DNA of 64,000 nucleotides from DASQEH01 sp963765725 (GTDB lineage Bacteria; Actinomycetota; Actinomycetes; Propionibacteriales; Nocardioidaceae): the NCBI GenBank assembly GCA_963765725.1, contig CAVXXI010000003.1, positions 434,001 through 498,000 of the forward strand, read 5' to 3'. The notes below the pieces were generated by a model that ran no database searches, was not told the origin of the DNA, and saw nothing but the letters and a program-made list of their open reading frames with translations. This document shows positions 36,060 through 45,321 of this stretch, piece after piece; the stretch's first letter is position 1; each line of letters starts with the position of its first letter. The position numbers and the translations under genes were made by a program.

Positions 36060-37639
36060 CTACTCGTGCAGCGCCGCCCGCATCCGGTAGTACGGGTGGA
36101 CGGTGATCCGGCCGGTGGTGTCGATGGACACCGGCTGCAGGCCGATAGGCTTGCCGGCCCGGTAGGTGACGAGGGTGACCTCGGCGTCGCGCCGCAGCTT
36201 GGTGCCGACGGCGACCGCGTACGCCGCGCCGCCGGTGGTCCCGTTGGTGAAGGACACCCCGACGTCGCCGTTGACACTGGTGACGCGGTCGGGGCCCACC
36301 TGGGTGTGCAGGTGGCCGCCGAGCACGAGGTCGACGCAGCCGCGCCGTAGCGCCTCGTACCCCATGCTCGGCGTCGTGCACGAGCAGGCGTGCTGACCCG
36401 GTGTCCGTTCTCGTCGGACCGGCACGCCACGTCGGCGAGCTTGTGGGCCTGGGCGTCGAACGTGATGCCGCTCGTCGTACGCCAGTTGCCGAGCCCACTG
36501 CTGCGCGGGTCGGCAACGCCGAGGAGCTCGATGCCGTCGGCGGTTCGCAGCGGCTCGCCGGACAGCACCGTGAAGCCGTGGCTCCCGAGGTAGCTGGCCA
36601 CGAACGTCCCGTTGTCGTGGTTGCCGGGGACCTGGTACAGGCCGTGGAGGTCGGAAAAGGAGTCGACCAGTGAGTCCAGGCTGAACGTCTCCCACGGCTC
36701 CCCGGTCGACGTGTCGTCGCCGGCGTCGAAGAGGATCGTGGCGCCGCCGGCGTCACCGATGGCCCTGGCCACCGGGTCCATCCCGACGTTGTCGTGCCGG
36801 TCGGCGACGAAGAGCACGACCGTGTCGGCCGGGCGTGGCTTCCGCAGCTGCGGCCCCAGCTTGGCCGCCTGGTGGGCGAGGTCGTGGTAGAAGACGACGG
36901 AGGTGTTGTATCCGCGGAACGCGCTCTCGATCAGGGACTGCGTACCCGACGTCATGAGCCCGGCTTCTATCTCCAGTGGGCGCGCCTGGGCGGGGATCGT
37001 CGTCTCCGGAAGGAACGTCGCGATCGACTCCCAGGAGTCCTTGGCCACGACGGAGTCGTCCGAAGGGTCCGAGAACGGCGTGGAGGTCGTCAGGGTCACG
37101 GCGACAACCGCAGCCGTCGCCCCCACGGCGACGCGGCGGCGGGTCATCCCCAGCCGGAGCTCGTGGCGTCGGCGCTGCCCGACGACGAGCCAGGCGAGCG
37201 GGCCGGCAAGCCCGATGACCGCCCCCTTCACGGCGTCGGAGATCAGCATGCCGGTGACGAGCCGCGTGACCTTGTCGATCTCGCCCTGAGGATGGCTGCC
37301 GATGAGCTCGTAGCGCTGCAGCAGGCTCTGGTAGCTGTCGAGGCTCGTCTTGCCGACGACGATGTCCACGCCGAGGCCGTGTCCGGTGGGGTAGCGCAGG
37401 TCGGGGATGAACGCGCCGAGGTCCACGGTGGCGTAGCCGTCCCGGGTCGGTGAGACGGTCGCGTCGTGACCGGCGATGACCGTCTGCCGGGAGTCCGTCA
37501 TGAACAGGTGGTAGCCGACGAGTACGGCCAGGACCGCCCAGCCGGCAGTGAAGCCGGCCGCCTTGAGCAGTCTGCGGCGCCACAGGGCAGGGGGCACAGA
37601 CGCGCCCGCGGGTACCTGCTGCTCCACCCTGTCGAGCAT
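36060..37639 (-). pseudogene. Membrane-anchored metallophosphoesterase, frame broken twice
   Basis: N-terminal membrane segments near residues 27-48 and 145-175 flank an extracellular loop, and a third lies near 180-195; then comes a calcineurin-like phosphoesterase domain. VVLFVADRHDNVGM replaces the usual D-x-H metal motif with D-x-H shifted (ADRHDN), ILFDAGDDTSTGEPWE provides GDD, and YQVPGNHDN is the GNHD motif. Near 36387-36388 and 36360-36363 two extra bases disturb the frame; between them LLVHDAEHG and after them YEALRRGCVDLVLGGHLHTQVGP (the GHLHT motif) lie in other frames. Repair gives about 525 residues. The DUF-like N-terminal membrane unit is common in actinobacterial phosphoesterases of unknown substrate. 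Confidence 0.78.
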
Positions 37640-37693
37640 ACGGAGCGCCGGACGACGCCGGGTTCGAACGCCTCTGTCGCTTCCCGGGGCAGG

Positions 37694-38080
37694 TCAGCCC
37701 CAGTTCTCGGCCTTGGTCAGGCAGAACGGGTGCCCTGCCGGGTCGAGCAGTACTCGCCAGGTCTCGCCGGGCTGGTCCTCGGGCAGCGTGGCACCCAAGG
37801 CGACGGCCGCCTCGGCGGCAGCGTCGAGATCGGCGACCGCAAGGTCGAAGTGGAACTGCTTGCTGCCTGCGTTGTTGGGCCAGGGCGGTGGTTGGTAGTC
37901 CTCGACCCGGCCGAAACCGAGTGCGTGGCTGGGCCCGGTGAGCATGGCGTACTGCTCCTCGGAGTGGGCGATCTCCCAACCCAGCAGTGACGCCCAGAAG
38001 GCGCCGCTGGCCTGCGGGTCCGCACAGTCCAACGTGATCATGGCCAGGGTTGCGACCGGGGTCTTGTCGCTGCTGCTCAT
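37694..38080 (-). CDS. VOC family protein (glyoxalase/dioxygenase-like)
   Basis: A 128-residue single-domain vicinal oxygen chelate protein. LAMITLDCADPQASGAFWASLLGWEI is the entry, KQFHFDLAVADLDAAAEAAVALGAT holds a metal-ligand His, and WRVLLDPAGHPFCL closes the fold. Such proteins range from glyoxalases to antibiotic-binding proteins; the usual pair of metal ligands (His and Glu) is not complete here, so binding rather than catalysis is possible. The ATG at 38080 has AGGAGAGG 5 bases upstream. Confidence 0.85.
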   Translation of the reverse strand: MSSSDKTPVATLAMITLDCADPQASGAFWASLLGWEIAHSEEQYAMLTGPSHALGFGRVEDYQPPPWPNNAGSKQFHFDLAVADLDAAAEAAVALGATLPEDQPGETWRVLLDPAGHPFCLTKAENWG

Positions 38081-38234
38081 CGGCACCTCTCCTCGTTAAC
38101 TGCGGCGTTCGGCGTGTCCGGTGTCCTACCAGAGACTCGAGGATTACGAAAGCCCGCCAACACCGACCTGCGTCCGGGCACCGTGCCAGGGCCCCAGAGT
38201 CGCTCGGAGAGCTGGGGCCCTGACACGAGCCCCG

Positions 38235-40121
38235 TCAGGTCGAGCCGAGCCTTGCCCGGAGCGCGTCGAGCTCTGCCCACAGCACGGCAGGAAGCTTCGC
38301 CCCGAACTTGGTGAACCACTCGTCGATCTGCGACACCTCGTCGTGCCACTCGTCGGGCCGGACGTCGAGCGCCTCGGCCATCCGTTCCTTGCTCACGTCG
38401 AGACCGTCGATGTCCATGGCCTCGACGGTCGGCACGCGGCCGATGGGCGTGTCGACGGCATCGGCCGTGCCGTCGATCCGCTCGACGATCCACTTGAGCA
38501 CCCGGCTGTTCTCGCCGAAGCCCGGCCACAGGTACTTGCCGTCCGCATCGCGCCGGAACCAGTTGACGTAGTAGATGCGCGGCAGCTTCTCGGCGTCGTG
38601 CTGCTTGCCGAGGGTGATCCAGTGGTTGAAGTAGTCGCCGGCGTGGTAGCCCATGAACGGCAGCATCGCCATCGGGTCCCGCCGGATCACGCCGACGGCG
38701 CCGGTCGCCGCCGCGGTGGTCTCCGACGACAAGGTGGCGCCCATGAAGGTGCCGTGCACCCAGTCCCGTGACTCGGTCACCAGCGGGATGGTCGTCTTGC
38801 GCCGGCCGCCGAAGATGATGGCGTCGATCGGCACGCCCCGCGGGTCCTCGAACTCGGGTGCCAGGATCGGGCACTGCGTGATGGGCGTGCAGAAGCGGCT
38901 GTTGGGGTGGGCCGACACCTCATCGGACTCGGGGGTCCAGTCGCGGCCCTTCCAGTCGGTGAGGTGCGCGGGCGGCTGCTCGGTCATGCCCTCCCACCAC
39001 ACGTCGCCGTCGTCGGTGAGGGCGACGTTGGTGAAGATCGAGTTGCCCTTGGCGATGGTCCGCATGGCGTTCGGGTTGGTCTTCCAGCCGGTGCCGGGTG
39101 CCACGCCGAACAGCCCGTACTCGGGGTTGACGGCGTACAGCCGGCCGTCGTCGCCGAAGCGCATCCAGGCGATGTCGTCACCCAGGGTCTGCACGGTCCA
39201 GCCGGGGATGGTCGGCTCGATCATGGCGAGGTTGGTCTTGCCGCAGGCGCTCGGGAACGCCGCGGCGACGTACCTCGTGGAGCCCTGTGGCGAGGTCAGC
39301 TTGAGGATCAGCATGTGCTCGGCGAGCCAGCCCTCGTCGTGCGCCTTGGCCGACGCGATCCGCAGGGCGTAGCACTTCTTGCCCAGCAGGGAGTTGCCGC
39401 CGTAGCCGGAGCCGTAGCTCCAGATCGTGCGCTCCTCGGGGAAGTGGCTGATGTACTTGGTGTCGTTGCACGGCCAGGGGACGTCTGCTTGCCCGGGCTC
39501 GAGCGGCGCGCCCATGGAGTGCAGGCAGGCGACGAAGTCGGCGTCGAGCTCCTCCATCCGGGCCAGGATCTTGGCGCCCATGCGCGCCATCACGCGCATC
39601 GAGGCCACGACGTACGCGGAGTCGGTGATCTCGACCCCGAACATGGGGAACTCGGCGTCGAGGTGACCCATCACGAACGGGATGACGTACATCGTCCGCC
39701 CGTGCATCGACCCGCGGTACAGGTCGGTCATGACGGCCTTCATCTCCGCGGGGGCCATCCAGTTGTTCGTGGGGCCGGAGTCGTCCTCGTCGACGGAGCA
39801 GATGAACGTGCGGTCCTCGACCCGCGCCACGTCGGTCGGGTCCGAGGCACACCAGAACGAGTTTGGCTACTTGTCCTCGTCGAGCTTGACGAGCGTGCCG
39901 GCCGCGACGAGGCCGTCGGTCAGCGACGTCCACTCGTCGGTGCTGCCGGTGCACCAGTGCACGCGGTCGGGCTCGGTCAGGGCGGCGACCTCCTCGACCC
40001 AGGCCAGCAGCCGGGCGTGACTGGTCGGTACGAACTGCTCGCGGGGACCGGGCGCCTCAGGCGGCTTGCTCGTTTCGGTGGCATCTTCTGTCTCATCGTG
40101 TGCCATCGTCTCGGCTGTCAT
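38235..40121 (-). pseudogene. pckG: Phosphoenolpyruvate carboxykinase (GTP) interrupted by an in-frame TAG
   Basis: Makes phosphoenolpyruvate from oxaloacetate with GTP for gluconeogenesis. The N-terminal 84 codons begin MTAETMAHDETEDATETSKP and end TLVKLDEDK, followed by TAG at 39867-39869; the same frame goes on with PNSFWCASDPTDVARVEDRTFICSVDEDDSGPTNNW to a normal C-terminus at 38235. All catalytic parts lie after the stop: GYGGNSLLGKKCYALRIAS, the P-loop FPSACGKTNLAM with its conserved Cys, and RRKTTIPLVTE. The frame does not shift, so only one base need differ. In relatives a Lys, Arg or aromatic residue stands at this site. Restarting at the GTG near 39830 would give a 531-residue protein. 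Regulatory sites lie upstream. Confidence 0.85.
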
Positions 40122-40277
40122 CGCCTGTTACTGCCCTCCTGGTGCTCGCGGTGGGATCGCCACCGGCCGCTGCTCATCACAGCGGAACTGTTGCTTCGCG
40201 GTCCGTCTCACATCCTGGTCAAGGCGACGGTTGGCTGACACCGTACGCCATGTGCGCAGGCTTCGCGAGCAAATGAG

Positions 40278-40293
40278 TGTGACCCAGGTCACA
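40278..40293. promoter_or_regulatory. Crp/GlxR-type operator upstream of PEPCK
   Basis: TGTGACCCAGGTCACA, a perfect TGTGA-N6-TCACA palindrome, the consensus for cAMP-responsive Crp/GlxR regulators of actinobacteria. It is 157 bases upstream of the PEPCK start and about 100 bases past the end of the MFS gene. Confidence 0.65.
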
Positions 40294-40294
40294 G

Positions 40295-40327
40295 CAAACG
40301 TTTGAGTATTGTGCGCAAGCGTTTGAG
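40295..40327. promoter_or_regulatory. Pair of 12-bp LacI-like boxes spaced 21 bp upstream of PEPCK
   Basis: CAAACGTTTGAG (40295-40306) and CAAGCGTTTGAG (40316-40327) are direct repeats 21 bp apart, two helical turns. The first contains the perfect palindrome CAAACGTTTG, a LacI-family-like operator. They abut the Crp-like site at 40278-40293. The rest of the space 40122-40390 shows no gene. Confidence 0.5.
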
Positions 40328-40390
40328 CCGCTGTCCCGCCGACGAAATCGCCGGTCAGTCATCCCCTTCCGGGTCCGCGAGCGGCGCGTC

Positions 40391-41976
40391 CTATCGGGTC
40401 AGGACCGCACGCCTTGTTTCGGCCCGGTGCTTGCCGGCCTTGGGCTTGTCCGTATCCCTGGCGGCCGGGCCCTGGTGTCCAACGAAGTCCCGGGCGCGGA
40501 TCAGGAAGAGGCAGCAGACGCCGGCCACCAGCGCGATCACGGCGGCGATGGTGGTGATGTGGTTCAACGCGTCGACGAAGCTGCTGGTCGCCGCCTGACC
40601 GATGGCCTGTCTGGCGGACGCGGGGGCGTGCGCGAGGACGGCGTTGATCTGCCCGTTCGTCACCGCAGCTGCCACTTCGGGGGCACGGCTTGCCGCTGGC
40701 GTGCCGGCGAGGGCGTCGCGGATGCCGCTGCCCACGTGCGTACTGAAGATGGAGCCGAGTGCCGCGATGCCGGTGGCGATCCCGACCTGCCGGAAGGTCG
40801 AGCTGACCCCGGAGGCCATCCCGGAGCGCTCGGGCCGAACGACGCCGACCGCTGTGGAGGCCAGTGGAACGTTGATCAGGCCGATGCCGAGGCCGGAGAC
40901 GATGAGTCCTGGGATCAGGTGGGTCCAGTGCGATTCGGTGGTGATTCCCCTTATCAGCCACAGGCCCACCGCGGTCACGAAGAACCCGGGAGCGATGAGC
41001 CACTTGGTCGGCACGTGGCTGGTGAGCCGGCCGGCGATGATGGCCGAGATGAACGACATTCCGGACAGGAAGAGGAACCGTACGCCGGCGCCGACAGCGG
41101 AGAAGCCGAGCACGTTCTGCACGTAGATGACGAGGTACGTGAGCAGCGAGAAGACCGAGGCGGAGATTCCGACCGCGGCGATCAGCCCACCGACGAACGT
41201 CGGGTTGCGCAGCAGCCCGAGCTCGAACATCGGCGCGCTTTGCAGCAGCTGGCTGACCACGAAGGCGACGAGCAGGAGAGCCGGAGGCCACGAAGCTTGA
41301 GACGACGAGGCCGTTGTGCCAGCCGTCGACGCCTCCGCGGATGAGCGCCGAGCACGAGCAGGGCGAGGCCCGAGCTGAACGTGAGGAACCCGATCCAGTC
41401 GGGACGGCCGGCATGTGGGTTACGGCTCTCCTGCACCTTGGTCAGCGTCACCGTGAGGGCGAGGGCGCAGATGGGGATGTTGACCCAGAAGATCCAGTGC
41501 CACGACAGGCCACTGGTCAGGACGCCGCCGAGCACCGGCCCCACGGCGACCGCGACGCCGGTGGTGGCACCGAAGAAGGCGAAGGCGGTTCCCCGCTCCT
41601 TGCCGCTGAAGGCGCCCGAGAGCAGGGCAAGCGCGGTCGCGAACATGACCGCGCCACCGACACCTTGCGCGGCCCGTGCGATCGACAGGAACAGCACTGT
41701 CGGCGCGAGGCCGCAGAACAGGGACCCGACGGTGAACACCACGGTCCCGATGGCGAACAGCCGCTTGCGACCGTACCGGTCCGCGAGCGACCCTGCGGTC
41801 AGCTGAAGGGCCGCCAGGGTCAGCGCGTACGCATCGATCACCCACTGCAGGTCGGACAACGAGGCGTTGAGATCACGCTGGATGTCCGGCAGGGCGACGT
41901 TCACGATCGTGATGTCGAGCAGGAGCATGAACACGCCCGTACAGACCGCCACCAGGGTCCACCACTTGGTGTCCAT
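40391..41976 (-). pseudogene. MFS drug-efflux transporter (DHA2/EmrB-like), frame broken twice
   Basis: A 14-helix major facilitator. The N-terminal frame, MDTKWWTLVAVCTGVFMLLL on, carries motif C-like AVGPVLGGVLTSGLSWHWIFWVNIP and motif A GSLADRYGRKRLFAIG. Near 41348-41349 one extra base shifts the frame; the loop ALIRGGVDGWHNGLVVSSFVASG is in a second frame; near 41275-41276 another extra base moves to the third frame, VAFVVSQLLQSAPMFELGLL, which continues to the stop at 40391. With both removed it is about 527 residues. The gene is divergent from a MarR-type regulator that probably controls it, and likely exports toxic compounds. Confidence 0.85.
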
Positions 41977-42019
41977 GAGGTCCTCCTATTTCGTCAACAG
42001 GTAAATCGTCAAGTACTAA

Positions 42020-42044
42020 ACGGTTATCTCGTGTACCGTAACCG
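42020..42044. promoter_or_regulatory. Predicted MarR operator between the MFS gene and its regulator
   Basis: Two overlapping inverted repeats: ACGGT (42020-42024) with ACCGT (42035-42039), and CGGTTA (42021-42026) with TAACCG (42039-42044). They end 4 bases before the MarR ATG and lie in the 71-base space between divergent genes, the usual place for autoregulated MarR control. Confidence 0.55.
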
Positions 42045-42047
42045 CTG

Positions 42048-42932
42048 ATGGACGACGCCGCAAGACGTACTGCGCTGTCGGATCTCTACGCCCTGCCGGG
42101 CCACCTGCTGTGGCGGGCGGCGGCACGAGTGGCCGTCGAACTGGACCGCATCCTGCCCGGCAGCATGGACATTCACGCCTATGCCGCCCTGGTCGCTTTG
42201 GCCGACGAAGAGCCGCAGTCGCAGCGCAGCCTGGCGATGGTGACGGGTGTGAGCGGAACCACTTTGACCTCCGTAGCCCAGACGCTGCAGCGGGACGCAC
42301 TGATCGAACGTGTGCGCAACCCCGCGGACCGGCGCTCCTATTCCCTGACCCGAACGGCGGCCGGACGCGATGCCGTACGGCGGTGGGCTCCGCACGTCGA
42401 CCGACTCGAGGAGAAGCTGACTGCGGCGTTCGCGCCGGGGGAGGCCGCACGCCTGCGGGACCTCCTGGTCCGCGTGATCGGCGAGCAGTTGGACGAGCGG
42501 ACCCCGCAGGCACTTCGCGACAGCACCGCCTTCCTCGTCACGCGGGCCCAGCAGTACGCGCACCGCGAGTTCCTTTCGGCCCTCCAGCCGCTCGGCATCG
42601 AGCCACGACACTTCGGCACGATGCGTGCCCTGCGGATCGTCGGCCCGGCCACTCAGGGCCAGCTCGGCGAGCTGCTCGACGTCAGCCCTGCCACCGTCGT
42701 CCAGATCGTCGACCACCTCGAGGAGCGTGGGCTCGTCACGCGCGAGCGGGACCCGGCCGACCGCCGCGCGTACCGGCTGCACCTGACCGCCGACGCGGAG
42801 CGGGTGGTCGAGGAGGCCACGACGATCTCGGTGCACGTGCTCGCCGACCGTTTCGGCACTGCAGGCAGTCGGGACCGCAAGGACCTCGTGCGGTTGCTCC
42901 GGCTGCTGCTGCCGGGAGAGAGCGGTCGGTGA
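42048..42932 (+). CDS. Tandem two-domain MarR family transcriptional regulator
   Basis: A 294-residue protein with two MarR winged-helix domains in one chain, where the family norm is about 150 residues and a homodimer. Domain 1 (about 8-145) has LAMVTGVSGTTLTSVAQTL, LIERVRNPADRRSYSLTRT; domain 2 (about 160-294) has LGELLDVSPATVVQIVDHLEERGLVTRERDPADRRAYRLHLT. Both keep the DRR wing. The chain may act as a built-in dimer on the palindromic site just upstream. It is divergent from the efflux gene and probably represses it and itself. No frame break is present. Confidence 0.88.
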   Translation: MDDAARRTALSDLYALPGHLLWRAAARVAVELDRILPGSMDIHAYAALVALADEEPQSQRSLAMVTGVSGTTLTSVAQTLQRDALIERVRNPADRRSYSLTRTAAGRDAVRRWAPHVDRLEEKLTAAFAPGEAARLRDLLVRVIGEQLDERTPQALRDSTAFLVTRAQQYAHREFLSALQPLGIEPRHFGTMRALRIVGPATQGQLGELLDVSPATVVQIVDHLEERGLVTRERDPADRRAYRLHLTADAERVVEEATTISVHVLADRFGTAGSRDRKDLVRLLRLLLPGESGR

Positions 42933-43026
42933 GTCGCGTGCCTGCCGGCGCCTGCCGCCCGTCGCCGCCGCTCGCCGCCGCCGGTTTCGTGCAGTCACGG
43001 TGGGCACGTTAAACTCGGCGAGCCCG

Positions 43027-43102
43027 GCGCTCGTAGCTCAACGGATAGAGCATCTGACTACGGATCAGAAGGTTGGGGGTTCGAATCCCTCCGAGCGCGC
43101 CA
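43027..43102 (+). tRNA. tRNA-Arg (anticodon ACG)
   Basis: Acceptor GCGCTCG/CGAGCGC is fully paired. The D arm GCTC-AACGGATA-GAGC, anticodon stem TCTGA/TCAGA with loop CTACGGA (anticodon ACG) and T arm GGGGG-TTCGAAT-CCCTC are all present, and CCA is encoded at 43100-43102. The last 15 bases are repeated at once downstream, as at an integration site. Confidence 0.95.
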
Positions 43103-43118
43103 CCTCCGAGCGCGCCAC
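43089..43118 (+). repeat. Tandem 15-bp duplication of the tRNA-Arg 3' end (att-like)
   Basis: CTCCGAGCGCGCCAC occurs at 43089-43103, covering the tRNA-Arg 3' end with its CCA, and again without a gap at 43104-43118. Integrases of islands and plasmids often use the 3' half of tRNA-Arg genes, and such exchange restores the tRNA while leaving a copy. The gene-poor and then accessory DNA downstream fits this, although no integrase is seen. Confidence 0.7.
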
Positions 43119-44170
43119 ATAGCCGCAGGTGGCCGGGACGCGTCTCGTGGCGACCTGCGGTGCAGCACTCGGTTTGCAAACAGGTGGCTAACACAACTGC
43201 TTGTCTGGTGGCTCCAGAGACCAAGGGAGATCCCAGGACAGTGTCTTCCTGGGCTCAGCCTGAGTGCTTGGTAACCTTTGCGTCCGGCCCCCCAGAGCTG
43301 TAGCGATCGCATGCCGCTGCCGAGACGCCGCGGCAGGTTAGCGCTGTCCACCGCGGCCGAAGGCAGCCCCGCCAGCACATGCCACAGTGTCACCGCCACC
43401 TGGCTTGAACAGGCTCGGCAGACTGGAGAGCGTGGGCCCGCATGTTCCAGAGCGCTCTCAAGTGTTGCAGGAACGGCCCCATCGCCGGTCAAGTCCCAGG
43501 GGGCTCACAACCCGCCAAGTCACACGCTGGACCGGGTCGGAAAAGTCGCCTACGGCATAAGGGGATGAATGCCACTCACTTGCCATCCATCGTCGGTCCT
43601 CGCGGCGTCGAGATCCGGGTTGGTCGAGATCTGGGTTGTTCGCCTCCAGAGCAGCCAAATGGAGGCGATGCGCGGCGGACCGAGGTGGACCGTCCTGAGT
43701 CTGGCCACCTGCAAGTGGACGAGGTGGTCGGGCGGTGGACGTGCCTGGCATACGAGGGAAACACTTCACGCAGTTCACCAAGGACTTGGAGCCCCAGCGA
43801 TCCTGATGCTCCGCACACTGCGCCGATTCGGTAGACATCGAGTGCTTCGCTCTCCACCGTGGTCCCGGCCGGCGTAGTCGCGGTCGCGTACAGGGGAAGT
43901 GGCCGGCGCTTTCGCGCGTGGTGGAGATGCCTGCCCACCCAGTCCCGCACGTCCGAGGGCGGCAATTGCGCCGCCTTCTCAGGCGGGGGTGGAGTAGGAA
44001 ATGGGCGGCGTTGCGTCCGTGTCCGAGCCCGACTAACCGCACCTTACGCGCGAAGCATCGCCCATACAGTCCGTTTTTGGGGATATGAGCCCAGGGCGCG
44101 TTTTTCGTCGCCTAGCGTACAGACAGCCTGCAACCTAAGCGGCGCAAAGCAGAAGCGAAACGAGGAGTCC
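43119..44170. other. Gene-poor stretch after tRNA-Arg
   Basis: No ORF here has recognisable protein features; those present are short or antisense to each other, and one on the minus strand at 43058-43492 is an artefact that reads through the tRNA. Base use is less GC-rich than in flanking DNA. It is probably decayed or foreign sequence. Confidence 0.55.
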
Positions 44171-44629
44171 ATGTCCAGCCCCCGTACGACTCAAGTGCTG
44201 ATCGGACTGGCAATCGTGCTCGGTGTCGGTGCGCTGATATTAACCACCGGCTTATACGGGACGGAGCGGTCCGCCAACCAGCGACTCGAGGATCGAGTCA
44301 CAAGGGCCGAGTCCAGCCTAGCCTCGCAACAGGCGAGCTTCGACCAGGCGATGGGCAGCTCAGGAACACAAGGTGATTCCGTTGCACAGCAGCTGACTGA
44401 CCTGACCAGTGGATTGACCCTAGCCAAGTCACAGCTGACAACGCTCTCTAGACGCGACATCAAGGGCATTGACGCCAGGGCCGAACAGTTGACAGCGTGC
44501 TTCCGTGAAGTTGCTTTACAAGTCGAGTCTGGATTCACGATTGACTACGGTTATGCGTCCTCGTCAACTCAACTCTCCTCACCGTGTTCGCAATATGTTT
44601 ACCCCCCAAGCACGGGCAGTGGGCCCTGA
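44171..44629 (+). CDS. Hypothetical single-pass membrane protein with coiled-coil-like region
   Basis: A 152-residue protein. A membrane segment (VLIGLAIVLGVGALILTTGLY) near residues 9-29 is followed by a long helical, Gln/Ser-rich region (LEDRVTRAESSLASQQASFDQ to LAKSQLTTLSRR) likely to form a coiled coil, and a C-terminal part with two cysteines (about residues 110 and 138). GAGGAG lies 5 bases before the ATG. Codon use is less GC-rich than the backbone (ATA, TTA codons occur), as expected in acquired DNA. I recognise no family. A hairpin overlaps its stop. Confidence 0.7.
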   Translation: MSSPRTTQVLIGLAIVLGVGALILTTGLYGTERSANQRLEDRVTRAESSLASQQASFDQAMGSSGTQGDSVAQQLTDLTSGLTLAKSQLTTLSRRDIKGIDARAEQLTACFREVALQVESGFTIDYGYASSSTQLSSPCSQYVYPPSTGSGP

Positions 44630-44640
44630 CGAGGGGGCCC
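44621..44640 (+). terminator. Hairpin at the end of the membrane protein gene
   Basis: GGGCCC (44621-44626), 8-base loop, GGGCCC (44635-44640), overlapping the stop codon. No T run follows. A short but fully GC stem. Confidence 0.45.
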
Positions 44641-44644
44641 GCAA

Positions 44645-44845
44645 AGCCAGTCGTTGGCGAGAGTCGTTTCTGACAGGGTCCTAGAGCAGGAAAAGTCGAC
44701 GTAGCCGGGGAAGTCTTCGAACAGGGCGAAGAAATCGGCGTACCGGGCCAAAGGTCTGGTCTAGGGCGGTTGCCAGGTCCCCGGAGCAGTAGCGGCGGAT
44801 GCATTCGACGACTTCCGGACGCCGGCCGTGCCGTGTGACGTAGCC
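44645..44845 (-). pseudogene. Decayed DUF6994-like fragment
   Basis: Read on the minus strand, one frame gives RRPEVVECIRRYCSGDLATA and another gives RYADFFALFEDFPGYVDFSC, which together resemble the LECIRRHY...YADFFALFGDFRGYVDFFLL stretch of the DUF6994 family as I recall it. The frame changes near 44744, no start codon fits, and the rest of the domain is missing. It appears to be a remnant of a gene left in the island edge. Confidence 0.35.
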
Positions 44846-45164
44846 ACCTACGTACGGTTCCGACAGGCTTCAATTGACTTTGTCCTCGCCCGTAACCGAC
44901 GCGCGGCAGCGGTTGAGCATTGCGACCATTCGGAGGCTTTTGGACACCCCCTTGGGCCGGAACATCGCACCAAGTACCCAAACCCGCCGCCGCCCGCGGT
45001 ACCCCGATGGCCCGGGAGGTCAGATTGGCTCCTGTGCCGTGCCGTACGTCCTCCACACCGTTGGGGCCGTTGGATGAACCGTGCCAGCGCAGCCGGGCAT
45101 CGTCCGGTCCACCTAATCTGCACAGCACCGCATCATGGAGGCTGAATAGCGGCTCTTGTCGACG

Positions 45165-45254
45165 CTAGCCCGGATTGGCCTCGATGGCCCAGGCCAGGAT
45201 CTTCTCCTTTGGCTCCTCGTGCGGGCCAAGGTGTCCGCCGGGGACGGAGATCAT
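45165..45254 (-). pseudogene. Possible C-terminal remnant of an alpha/beta-hydrolase-like gene
   Basis: A short minus-strand frame, MISVPGGHLGPHEEPKEKIL to AIEANPG, ends at a TAG at 45165. The GGHLGPHE segment followed by an amphipathic helix resembles the C-terminal His-bearing end of alpha/beta hydrolases. Upstream the same frame is stopped within about 20 codons. Whether it is coding is uncertain. Other bases in 44846-45321 show no gene. Confidence 0.25.
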
Positions 45255-45321
45255 GGTTCGGGTCGAATCACTCCGAGCGACCTAACCGGACCCTGACGCA
45301 AACCGGCCACTGGATCAGTGC

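Noticed and set aside
39867..39869. Pyrrolysine or other programmed recoding at the PEPCK TAG
   Set aside because: No Pyl genes or recoding signals are visible here and PEPCK is not known to use them; a mutation or base-call error is simpler.
43058..43492. 144-codon minus-strand protein
   Set aside because: It reads through the tRNA-Arg gene; its RRDSNPQPSDP-like end is the usual tRNA antisense artefact.
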